A DNA stretch of 5,809 bases from Vulcanimicrobiota bacterium (GTDB taxonomy: Bacteria; Eremiobacterota; Eremiobacteria; Baltobacterales; Baltobacteraceae). The stretch's first letter is position 1. The number at the start of each line of letters is the position of its first letter. Shown here piece by piece: positions 1-5,809 of the stretch. The stretch lies in the NCBI GenBank assembly GCA_028287545.1, contig JAQBPL010000259.1:1-5809 (forward strand), read 5' to 3'. Under the pieces are notes generated by a model, which saw only the letters and a list, made by a program, of their open reading frames with translations, was not told the origin of the DNA and did not search any database. The position numbers and the translations under genes are program-made.

Positions 1-706
1 CCGTGCGGCCGTCCAGGCGCAGCCGGCCGCCCTCGACCAGCTTCGCAATTTCGAGACTGACCGTTTCGCGCGTACTGCCCACCAGCGATGCAACGTCGGC
101 GTGGGTCAATCGGACGTCGATGCGCAAGCCGCCTTTGACCGGTACCCCGTGTTCCGCCGCGAGCTTGCGATAGAGATGCTCGATCCGGTCGCCGACCCGT
201 GCGTATGCCAGGTCTTCCATCGTCGATTGCGCGTCGTCCAGACGCTCGCTGAGCACCTTGGCGACGTTGAGCGCGAGCGCCGGGTCGCGCGAGAGCAGGG
301 CGAACAGATCGTCGGCCCGCGACGTGCACAGCAGCGCGTCGTCAACGACGACGGCGTGCGTGGTGCGCGCGCGGCGATCGAACAGGCTCTCCTCGCCGAA
401 GAGGTCGCCAGCCCCGAGAATCGCGACGGTGACGTCTTTGCCGTCCGGCGTCTCGCGCACGATGCGCACGGTGCCGCGCTTCACGAAATAGATGATCCGG
501 TCGGAGTCGCCGGCATCGAAGACCAACGTCCCGCGCGGCATCTCGCACATCGTGAAGAGGTGCTGATGCTGGATGATGCCCTCTTCCGTGGCCTCACGGA
601 AGAGGCGATTCTGCCGAAGGTACCAGACCTTGTTGACGTCTTCGTCCACCGGACGCTCTTTCCGAAGCGCGGCGAAGGTTGTGATCGCCGCACCGAGTCC
701 GCTCAT
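1..706 (-). CDS. Crp/Fnr-family transcriptional regulator (C-terminus cut by window edge)
   Basis: This is a DNA-binding regulator that probably senses a small molecule through a cyclic-nucleotide-type beta-barrel. From ATG at 706 I read 235 codons with no stop before the edge. Residues ~45-125 form the effector domain, with a phosphate-binding-cassette-like stretch GDLFGEESLF (100-109) and R114-T115 where E. coli CRP has R82-S83. A dimerisation helix follows (~135-165). The winged helix-turn-helix is at ~200-235, with recognition motif STRETVSLEI (211-220). R213 and E214 match CRP R180 and E181, but L218 replaces CRP R185. There is no Fnr-type N-terminal cysteine cluster (only C54 and C127), so an oxygen-sensing Fe-S cluster is unlikely. 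No Shine-Dalgarno precedes the ATG. A GTG at 649-647 (codon 20), preceded by a purine-rich stretch, is a possible alternative start that would still keep the whole sensor domain. The gene lies 52 bases after the M16 protease gene on the same strand. The family call is firm; the effector and targets are unknown. Confidence 0.93.
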   Translation of the reverse strand, partial: MSGLGAAITTFAALRKERPVDEDVNKVWYLRQNRLFREATEEGIIQHQHLFTMCEMPRGTLVFDAGDSDRIIYFVKRGTVRIVRETPDGKDVTVAILGAGDLFGEESLFDRRARTTHAVVVDDALLCTSRADDLFALLSRDPALALNVAKVLSERLDDAQSTMEDLAYARVGDRIEHLYRKLAAEHGVPVKGGLRIDVRLTHADVASLVGSTRETVSLEIAKLVEGGRLRLDGRT

Positions 707-739
707 GCCGGGATGCTAGCACGGCGGCCGCATCCCGGC
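707..739 (-). repeat. Perfect 10-bp inverted repeat (hairpin) ending at the regulator's ATG
   Basis: GCCGGGATGC (707-716) is exactly complementary to GCATCCCGGC (730-739), with a 13-base loop between them. In minus-strand RNA this is a strong GC-rich hairpin starting 19 bases after the protease stop codon and ending immediately before the regulator's ATG. No U-tract follows, so it is not a classical intrinsic terminator. It may attenuate read-through from the protease gene, protect its mRNA 3' end, or block translation of the regulator from read-through RNA. A 10-bp perfect match at this spacing is unlikely by chance; the role is inferred. Confidence 0.7.
713..718 (-). promoter_or_regulatory. 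Candidate extended -10 element (TGC-TAGCAT) of a leaderless promoter
   Basis: Read on the minus strand, TAGCAT (718 to 713) matches TATAAT at four of six positions, including the key T1, A2 and T6, and is preceded by TGC as in extended -10 promoters. If +1 is the A of the regulator's ATG (706), the hexamer occupies exactly -12 to -7. The absence of any Shine-Dalgarno before that ATG fits a leaderless transcript. There is no clear -35 box, as expected of an activator-dependent promoter. The element overlaps the right arm of the inverted repeat. It would be irrelevant if the true start is the GTG at 649. Confidence 0.35.
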
Positions 740-740
740 T

Positions 741-754
741 GTAAGGTGTCTTAC
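741..754. promoter_or_regulatory. GTAAG-N4-CTTAC palindrome, candidate Crp/Fnr-family operator
   Basis: The element GTAAGGTGTCTTAC has two perfect 5-base half-sites separated by 4 bases. This is the geometry of Fnr/Dnr sites (TTGAT-N4-ATCAA), and it also fits the GTA-N8-TAC form known for the Crp-family regulator NtcA. It lies 4 bases beyond the protease stop codon and 34 bases before the regulator's ATG. Its centre is 41.5 bases upstream of 706. Autoregulation by the adjacent Crp/Fnr-type protein is the simplest inference. A 5-bp arm palindrome alone could occur by chance at a level of several percent in a gap this size; the position and the adjacent gene make it more notable. Confidence 0.42.
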
Positions 755-758
755 CGGA

Positions 759-3419
759 TCACTTCCCTGCCGGGGCTTCGATGACCCGGACGAATCCGGC
801 CGGGCGAATCCATTTCGCGAACGCGGCCTGGACCCGTTGCGCCGTCGCCGCCAACTGGGCGCGGGCCGAGATCCGGTCCTGGTCGAGCGGCCGGCCCGTC
901 GTCGCGTAGGCGAGCAGCTGTCCCGACAAGCCGTCATACGATTCTTGCCGCACCGGGAGCTCACCGATGACCAGCGCCTTGGCGCGGATCAGCCGGTCGC
1001 CGGGCAGCGGCTTTCGCTGCAGCGAGGTGAGATCGTCGGTGACGAGCCGCGCCGCGCGCATGACGTTCTGCGGATCGGCACCGTAGCTCACTGTGAACGT
1101 GCTGCGGTTGCGGCCGCCGTTCACCGCCGAGCTTACCGTATAGACGTACCCGTGTATTTCGCGCAGGTCGTGGAACAGCAGGGAAGCGTAGAACCCGCCG
1201 GTGAGCGCCGTGTTCGCGAGCTGCAGCAGCGGATAATCCGGGTCCGCGTACCCGATCGGGAGCGTCTCGGCGAGCGTTACTTGCGACTGCACGCGGCCGG
1301 TCGCCGGAATGATCGCTTGGCCGGGTTTGTTCGGCGGAACCGGCGGCGGGAAGACGTTGGGTGTCGGACCCTCCGCCTTCCAGTCGCCGAAATACTTCTC
1401 CACCGTCGCGCGCGCCGCATCGGTCGTGACGTCGCCGACGACGACGATCGTGGTGAGGTCCGGGCGGTACGTTTGGGTGTAGAACGATTTGACGTCGTCG
1501 TAGGTCACGTTCGATGCGGTGGCCGGCGTCGCGGTGCGCCGCGCCGGATCGCCGGCCGGATACAGCGCCGCGGCGAGCGCCCGAGAAGCCTTGTAGCCTG
1601 GGCTCTTCACGGTGCCGGTGAGGGAGCCGACCGTCTGCGACTTCACGATGTTGAACGCGTCCTGCGGGAAGGCGGGATGGAGCTCATCGTCCGCAAGCAG
1701 TTGCGTGCCGCGATCGAAGTGCTGGGTGAGCACGTCGACGCCGAAGGTCGGCCCGGCGCTGACGTTCGCCGCGATCTTGTCGAGCTCGGTCTGATACGCG
1801 ATGCGATCGTACGTCGTCGTTCCGTACGAGAAGAGCCCGCCGACGATGTCTTCGATCCCGTCTTTCCCAGGCGGATCCTGGACGCCCGGATTGTTGAGGA
1901 TTTGCCCGCGCACGACGATCGTGTGCGAGATCGTCGACGGCACCACCACGAGCTTGAGCCCGTTGGGCAGCACTTGTTGAGACGGATGGATCGTTGCTTC
2001 GGGAACCTTCAACTCCGCGAGGACGCGGCGGGCGAACGCCGGCAGCGCGGTGTGCTCGGTCGGGATGACGGTGTTGTCCTCGCCGGCCCTGGCGCCGAAC
2101 GCCGAACCGGCGGCTTCCTTCGGTGTCGAGATCGCCACCGTCGCGGTGGTGTTGTCGTAATAGGTGCGCAGCACGCGGTTGACGTCGTCGACGGTCACCT
2201 TTTCCAGGCCGGCAAGATCCTCGTCGGGAGTCCGGTGCTCGACGGCGAGCGTCTGGCTCCACGTCGACGCAAGGTTGGATATCGAGTTGCGCGCGAACTG
2301 GGCCTGCGCGACCTCACGCTGCTTGGCAACCTCGACGAGATCGGGCGGCAGACCGCTCTTCTTGTACGCGTCCAGCACGTTCTTCACGTCGCTGACGGCG
2401 GTCTCACCCGTCGTCGTCACCGGCACGGCGGCGCCGACGAGCGTGAGCCCGGCTTTTGGATAGGTCTGCGACTGCGCGAACGTCTGGAGCGCCTTGCCGG
2501 TCGCCTGCAGTTCGTACAGTGCGCCGCGCTGACTGTTGAGCACGTCGTTGAGAATCTGCGACGCGAAGTAGTCGGGATCGTCGTAACCCGGGACACGATA
2601 TCCGATGAAGGCGAGCGTCACCGGGTCGGAACTGTTGTCGTGCAGCGTCAGCGGCGTGAGCTTCCCGAGGTGCACCGGCTTGCGCGCGGGCAGCGGCGCC
2701 GCGGGGATGTCGCCGAAGAGCGCGCGCACTTTGGCAATCGTCGCCTGCGGGTCGACGTTGCCCGCGATCACGTAGATCGCGTTGTTCGGATGATACCACT
2801 TCGCGTAGAACGCCTTGAGCGCCGGAGCCTGGATCTGATGGAAGCTCTGCACCGTTCCGAGGCCGAAATCGGCATACGGCGTACCGGCAAACACGTGCTC
2901 GATCGTCTTCGCGAACAGGCGGAAGCTGGAACTCGAGTAGTCCGAGGTGACCTCCTGGATGATCGCGCCGCGCTCCTGATCCCAGAGCTTCTGCGAGTCG
3001 AGCACGCCCGTTGCGCGCGAACGTTCGAGGTTGAGCGCGATGTCGAGATACTGCGAGGGCATCTCGAAGAAGTATTGCGTGATCTCGTTCTGCGTGTCGG
3101 CGTTGAACGTGCCGCCCGTGATCGCCGTGACGTCGGCGAACTGCGAGGCACTCAGGGCCTTGCTCCCGCGAAAGAGCATGTGCTCCTGCGCGTGCGCGAG
3201 CCCAGTGATCGGCTCGTCATCCGACCCGGCAAGGTAGTTCATCCACGTCGAGACGACCGGCGCGAGCGTGTCGCGCAGCACGACGACCTGCATACCGTTC
3301 GGCAACGTGGCGCGGGTAACGTCGGTGATGCCGACGGGGGGCTGCGCCTTGGCCGGCGCGAGCGGGGAGGTCAGGAGCGCCGCGGCCAGCACCGCCGAGA
3401 GGAGAGAACGAAGACCCAT
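759..3419 (-). CDS. Secreted two-domain M16 (pitrilysin-family) zinc metalloprotease
   Basis: This is a zinc-dependent endopeptidase of family M16, likely degrading peptides outside the cytoplasm. The 886-residue product starts with a signal peptide: positive n-region (R4), hydrophobic core at 5-18, and a probable cleavage site AKA|Q after residue 25. The N-terminal catalytic half carries the inverted zinc motif HAQEH at 76-80 (H76 and H80 ligands, E79 catalytic). The third ligand is probably E156 in the ERGAIIQEV segment (149-157), at the spacing usual for the family. The second half begins near LPNGLKLVVV (484-493). It lacks HxxEH (DGIEDI at 520-525) but keeps the C-terminal R..GY.Y signature (LREIHGYVY, 752-760), which in M16 enzymes helps to hold substrate. 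This active-plus-inactive layout in one chain is normal for secreted M16 proteins of about 900 residues. The start at 3419 is chosen for its strong Shine-Dalgarno and because it places the signal peptide at the N-terminus; the frame stays open upstream, but that stretch is antisense to the hydratase. The physiological substrate cannot be told. Confidence 0.95.
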   Translation of the reverse strand: MGLRSLLSAVLAAALLTSPLAPAKAQPPVGITDVTRATLPNGMQVVVLRDTLAPVVSTWMNYLAGSDDEPITGLAHAQEHMLFRGSKALSASQFADVTAITGGTFNADTQNEITQYFFEMPSQYLDIALNLERSRATGVLDSQKLWDQERGAIIQEVTSDYSSSSFRLFAKTIEHVFAGTPYADFGLGTVQSFHQIQAPALKAFYAKWYHPNNAIYVIAGNVDPQATIAKVRALFGDIPAAPLPARKPVHLGKLTPLTLHDNSSDPVTLAFIGYRVPGYDDPDYFASQILNDVLNSQRGALYELQATGKALQTFAQSQTYPKAGLTLVGAAVPVTTTGETAVSDVKNVLDAYKKSGLPPDLVEVAKQREVAQAQFARNSISNLASTWSQTLAVEHRTPDEDLAGLEKVTVDDVNRVLRTYYDNTTATVAISTPKEAAGSAFGARAGEDNTVIPTEHTALPAFARRVLAELKVPEATIHPSQQVLPNGLKLVVVPSTISHTIVVRGQILNNPGVQDPPGKDGIEDIVGGLFSYGTTTYDRIAYQTELDKIAANVSAGPTFGVDVLTQHFDRGTQLLADDELHPAFPQDAFNIVKSQTVGSLTGTVKSPGYKASRALAAALYPAGDPARRTATPATASNVTYDDVKSFYTQTYRPDLTTIVVVGDVTTDAARATVEKYFGDWKAEGPTPNVFPPPVPPNKPGQAIIPATGRVQSQVTLAETLPIGYADPDYPLLQLANTALTGGFYASLLFHDLREIHGYVYTVSSAVNGGRNRSTFTVSYGADPQNVMRAARLVTDDLTSLQRKPLPGDRLIRAKALVIGELPVRQESYDGLSGQLLAYATTGRPLDQDRISARAQLAATAQRVQAAFAKWIRPAGFVRVIEAPAGK

Positions 3420-3422
3420 GAT

Positions 3423-3429
3423 CCCCTCC
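3423..3429 (-). promoter_or_regulatory. Shine-Dalgarno of the M16 protease gene
   Basis: On the minus strand GGAGGGG lies three bases before ATG 3419-3417, so the core GGAGG is five bases from the start codon. This is a strong site, and it decides the start against the much longer open frame that continues upstream. Confidence 0.8.
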
Positions 3430-3455
3430 GCATTCTTCCGAATCGCCGGTTCGCC

Positions 3456-3476
3456 CCGCCCCTCACGGGGAGGCGG
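3456..3476 (+). promoter_or_regulatory. Hairpin covering the hydratase's Shine-Dalgarno
   Basis: CCGCC (3456-3460) pairs with GGCGG (3472-3476), extended by CC/GG (3461-3462 with 3469-3470) across a bulged A. Alternatively CCCC (3459-3462) pairs with GGGG (3467-3470) around loop TCAC. The purine-rich GGGGAGG (3467-3473), the only plausible ribosome site for the GTG start at 3486, sits in the 3' arm. It is 12 bases from the start, which is longer than ideal. The structure could lower or tune translation. In DNA this GC-rich such pairings also arise without function. Confidence 0.4.
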
Positions 3477-3485
3477 CGACGCGCC

Positions 3486-4289
3486 GTGGAACGCGCTCGC
3501 TTCGTGTCCGAACCCGTCCTGCGCGTCGCGCGCGAGGGGGGCCGTGCCCGCGTCACGCTGGCCCGCCCCGCCGTCCGCAACGCCTTCAACGCCGAGCTGA
3601 TCGCGCGCCTTCGGGACGCCTTCGCCGCGCTTGCCGCCGACTCGGGCGTGCGGCTCGTCGTGCTTGACGGCGAGGGCTCGATCTTCTGCGGCGGAGCCGA
3701 CGTCAATTGGATGCGCGGCGCGCTCGAACTCGGCGAAGCCGAGAACGTCCGCGATGCCGAGGCGCTCTCGGACATGCTCCGCACGATCGACCGCTGCCCG
3801 AAGCCCGTGATCGCGCGCGTGCACGGTGCAGCGCTGGGCGCCGGTGCCGGATTGTGCGCGGTCTGCGACGCGGTCGTCGCCGCCGACGACACCATTTTCG
3901 GTTTCACCGAGACGAAGCTCGGCATCGTTCCGGCGGTGATCTCGCCGTTCACGATCGCGAAGATCGGCGTCTCGCACGCGCGCCGGCTGTTCTTGACGGG
4001 TGAACGTTTCGACGCTGAGCGCGCGCGAGCGATCGGTCTCGTGCACGAGCTCGTCCCGGCAGCGCTGCTCGACGAGGCCGTCGAGACGATCGCGCGAGAA
4101 TGCGAAACCGCCGGACCGTCGGCGGTCGCGGCGATCAAGAACCTGATCCCCGCGGTGCAGGCCGCCTCGTACGACGAGTCCCGCGAGCTGACCGCGCGGG
4201 CGATCGCGAAGGCGCGCGTGAGCGACGAGGGGCAAGAAGGATTGCGCGCGTTTCTCGAACGACGACCCGCGTCGTGGATCGCCGAATGA
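3486..4289 (+). CDS. liuC: Enoyl-CoA hydratase/isomerase family protein, probable 3-methylglutaconyl-CoA hydratase
   Basis: This is a crotonase-fold enzyme of 267 residues, the usual length, starting with GTG. A later GTG at 3504 is possible but has no ribosome site. The first oxyanion-hole segment is IFCGGADVNWM (66-76); the ADxNWM form is typical of LiuC-type hydratases. The second is HGAALGAGAGL (113-123). E142 in FTETKLGIVPA (140-150) corresponds to the second catalytic Glu of rat crotonase (E164). The first Glu (E144 in rat) is replaced by G122. As I recall, the LiuC/GnyH subfamily shares this replacement and the PAVISPF stretch (149-155). The expected reaction is hydration of 3-methylglutaconyl-CoA to HMG-CoA in leucine breakdown. 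The gene overlaps the next by four bases, and that gene encodes a carboxylase subunit that could make this substrate. The crotonase fold is certain; the exact substrate is inferred from signature and context, and another branched or terpenoid acyl-CoA is the alternative. Confidence 0.85.
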   Translation: MERARFVSEPVLRVAREGGRARVTLARPAVRNAFNAELIARLRDAFAALAADSGVRLVVLDGEGSIFCGGADVNWMRGALELGEAENVRDAEALSDMLRTIDRCPKPVIARVHGAALGAGAGLCAVCDAVVAADDTIFGFTETKLGIVPAVISPFTIAKIGVSHARRLFLTGERFDAERARAIGLVHELVPAALLDEAVETIARECETAGPSAVAAIKNLIPAVQAASYDESRELTARAIAKARVSDEGQEGLRAFLERRPASWIAE

Positions 4290-5809
4290 TTCGCCGGCTT
4301 CTCATCGCCAATCGCGGCGAGATCGCGATCCGCGTCGCGCGCGGCGCGCGGGAGCTCGGCATCTCGCCGGTCGGCGTCTACTCGGACGCGGACGAGCACG
4401 CGCTCTTTCGCAGCGCGATGGACGCGTCGCTGCGGATCGGCCCCGGTCCCGCCGCCGAATCGTACCTCGACGGCGAGCGGATCGTCGCGGCGGCGAAGAC
4501 GCTCGGCGCCGACGCGATCCATCCCGGCTACGGCTTCTTGAGCGAACGCGCGCCGTTCGCCCGGCTCGTCGTCGAGAGCGGCCTGGTGTTCGTGGGGCCG
4601 ACTCCCGACGCGATCGCGGCGATGGGCTCGAAGATCGACGCGAAACGACGGGTTCGCGAATTCGGCGTCCCGGTCGTCCCCGGCTACGACGGCGACGATC
4701 AAAGCGACGCGCGGCTGCGCGACGAGGCGGCGCAGATCGGGACGCCGCTGCTGATCAAAGCCAGCGCCGGCGGCGGCGGGCGCGGGATGCGCGTCGTCGA
4801 CGACCTCGCGCAGTTCGACGAGGCGCTGGCGAGCGCGCGCCGCGAAGCGAAGGCCGCCTTCGGCGACGACACGATGCTGCTCGAACGCTACTTGCGCCGG
4901 CCGCGTCACGTCGAGTTCCAGATCCTCGCCGACGCGCACGGTGCGTGCGTCCACCTCGGCGAACGCGAGTGTTCGATCCAGCGCCGGCACCAGAAAGTGC
5001 TCGAGGAAGCGCCCAGCGTCGCGCTCGATCCGGCGTTGCGCGCGAGGATGGGCAAGGCGGCCGTCGACGCCGCGCGCAGCGTGGGCTACACGAACGCGGG
5101 CACGGCGGAGTTCATGCTCGACCAAGACGGCGCGTTCTTCTTCCTCGAGATGAACGCGCGGCTGCAGGTGGAGCACCCGGTGACCGAGCTGGTGTACGGC
5201 GTCGATCTGGTGCACGAACAGCTGCGCATCGCGAACGGCGAGCCGCTGCGCTTCACGCAAGAGATGATGGTGCCGCGCGGCTGGGCGATCGAAGCGCGGC
5301 TCAACGCGGAGGATCCCGCGCACGAGTTCCTGCCGCAATCGGGGACCATCGCCTCGTTCGACGTTCCGCCCGCACCGGGCGTGCGGCTCGATGCCGGCTT
5401 CCGCGCCGGCGACGAGGTGCCGGTGTTCTACGATTCGCTGCTGGCGAAGATCATCGTGTGGGGCGCGGATCGTCCCGCCGCGATCGCGCGCATGGAAGAA
5501 ACGCTGCGCGAGACGACGGTCTCCGGAATCGCCACCAACCTGCCGCTGCTGCGCGCGATCGTCGCCGACGACGCCTATCGCACCGGCGACACCACGACGA
5601 GTTTTCTCGACGAGCGCATGCCGCGCTTCGCGCTCGGCGAGCGGCGCGCCGACGACGCGACGAAGCGCCGGGTCGCAGCGGCGCTCCTCGCGCACGACGA
5701 CGCGTGGCGGCCGGCGCGCGTCGGCGTCCCGCTCGCCTTCGCCCTCGACGGCGAGATCGTGCACACCGTCGCCACGTACACCCGTGCGTCGGCCGCAGGG
5801 CCGGCCCAC
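4286..5809 (+). CDS. liuD: Acyl-CoA carboxylase biotin carboxylase (alpha) subunit, probably methylcrotonyl-CoA carboxylase; 3' end beyond window
   Basis: This protein carboxylates biotin with ATP and bicarbonate, for transfer to an acyl-CoA by a partner beta subunit. The 508 codons visible run open to the window end. The biotin carboxylase domain is complete and numbered almost as in E. coli AccC: N-terminal LLIANRGEIAIR (5-16), HPGYGFLSE (79-87), K117 and K158 for ATP, the glycine loop GGGGRGMR (162-169), HQKVLEEAP (235-243), metal ligands E274 and E288, then N290, R292 and E296, and the biotin-site R338. A free AccC ends near 450, but this frame continues at least 58 residues into a non-BC region. 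That indicates the long alpha-subunit form with a linker domain and C-terminal biotin carrier, which lie outside the window. The ATG overlaps the hydratase stop (ATGA), and no Shine-Dalgarno is evident, so translation is probably coupled. The upstream LiuC-type gene favours methylcrotonyl-CoA as substrate; propionyl- or acetyl-CoA carboxylase alpha cannot be excluded. Confidence 0.92.
   Translation, partial: MIRRLLIANRGEIAIRVARGARELGISPVGVYSDADEHALFRSAMDASLRIGPGPAAESYLDGERIVAAAKTLGADAIHPGYGFLSERAPFARLVVESGLVFVGPTPDAIAAMGSKIDAKRRVREFGVPVVPGYDGDDQSDARLRDEAAQIGTPLLIKASAGGGGRGMRVVDDLAQFDEALASARREAKAAFGDDTMLLERYLRRPRHVEFQILADAHGACVHLGERECSIQRRHQKVLEEAPSVALDPALRARMGKAAVDAARSVGYTNAGTAEFMLDQDGAFFFLEMNARLQVEHPVTELVYGVDLVHEQLRIANGEPLRFTQEMMVPRGWAIEARLNAEDPAHEFLPQSGTIASFDVPPAPGVRLDAGFRAGDEVPVFYDSLLAKIIVWGADRPAAIARMEETLRETTVSGIATNLPLLRAIVADDAYRTGDTTTSFLDERMPRFALGERRADDATKRRVAAALLAHDDAWRPARVGVPLAFALDGEIVHTVATYTRASAAGPAH

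Larger units (their letters stand above)
3420..3485. other. 66-base divergent intergenic region between protease and hydratase genes
   Basis: Both outward promoters should lie here or within the opposite gene's 5' end. I see no convincing -35/-10 pair on either strand. The region contains the two Shine-Dalgarno sites, a GC-rich hairpin at 3456-3476 and a weak ATTC-N4-GAAT palindrome (3432-3443). The compact layout would allow one regulator to affect both directions, but no operator here resembles the GTAAG palindrome upstream of the Crp/Fnr gene. Confidence 0.6.

Noticed and set aside
741..754. The GTAAG-N4-CTTAC palindrome as an intrinsic terminator of the protease gene.
   Set aside because: A 5-bp, low-GC stem with no U-tract is too weak; the nearby 10-bp repeat is the better candidate for any RNA-level end signal.
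101..784. A plus-strand open frame of 227 residues across the regulator gene.
   Set aside because: The minus strand encodes a full Crp/Fnr sensor domain and helix-turn-helix over the same bases; the plus frame shows no family features.
3432..3443. ATTC-N4-GAAT palindrome in the divergent intergenic region as a possible operator.
   Set aside because: Arms of four bases are too short to distinguish from chance, and it does not resemble the GTAAG element or a known consensus.
837..4235. Very long open frames of about 1150 residues on both strands: the plus-strand frame reaching back from the hydratase to 837, and the upstream extension of the protease frame on the minus strand to 4235.
   Set aside because: They are antisense to well-recognised genes, rich in Arg and low in recognisable motifs. 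GC-rich codon bias removes stop codons from the opposite strand. The true starts at 3486 and 3419 have ribosome sites and fit the family lengths.
4262..4275. ACGAC-N4-GTCGT hairpin shortly before the carboxylase start codon.
   Set aside because: It is a 5-bp stem inside the hydratase coding sequence (codons for RRPAS-type residues) in GC-rich DNA; such stems are expected by chance and nothing supports a role.
3371..5809. An open frame of over 800 residues on the minus strand opposite the hydratase and biotin carboxylase.
   Set aside because: It is Arg/Ala-rich without domain motifs and lies antisense to two clear enzymes, which is the usual mirror effect of GC-rich third codon positions.
4286..5809. 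Free-standing acetyl-CoA carboxylase subunit AccC.
   Set aside because: AccC ends near residue 450, whereas this frame is open to at least 508; the neighbouring gene is also not accB.

Overview
The window is GC-rich (roughly two thirds G+C by eye) and densely coding. It holds four genes in two divergent pairs and no gap above about 70 bases. I see no tRNA, rRNA, CRISPR array, insertion sequence or phage gene. The signal peptide on the M16 protease points to a bacterium that exports proteins. The codon use and protein style suggest a high-GC environmental lineage; Eremiobacterota, Acidobacteriota or Gemmatimonadota are guesses that I cannot separate from this sequence.

Left half, minus strand: a two-domain, secreted M16 (pitrilysin-family) zinc metalloprotease of 886 residues (759-3419) is followed after 52 bases by a Crp/Fnr-family transcription regulator (706 to 1, C-terminus cut by the window edge). 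The short gap between them carries two palindromes. One is a 14-bp GTAAG-N4-CTTAC element with the geometry of a Crp/Fnr-family operator. The other is a perfect 10-bp inverted repeat that ends at the base next to the regulator's ATG. If transcription starts at that ATG, a -10-like hexamer lies exactly at -12 to -7 and the operator-like palindrome is centred at -41.5, the classical class II activator position. This is the most interesting non-coding signal in the window.

Right half, plus strand: a LiuC-type enoyl-CoA hydratase (3486-4289) overlaps by ATGA the start of a biotin carboxylase subunit (4286 to the window end). The reading frame continues past the usual end of a free-standing AccC, so it is probably the alpha subunit of an acyl-CoA carboxylase that also carries biotin. 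The hydratase subfamily signature and the C-then-D order match the liu (leucine/isovalerate degradation) pathway. There methylcrotonyl-CoA carboxylase makes 3-methylglutaconyl-CoA and the hydratase turns it into HMG-CoA. The two half-operons diverge from a 66-base intergenic region. That region holds the Shine-Dalgarno sites of both outward genes and a GC-rich hairpin covering the hydratase's site.

I found no clear sign of an undescribed multi-gene system. The coding content is recognisable metabolism, proteolysis and regulation, and the open questions concern how the regulator and the hydratase are controlled.
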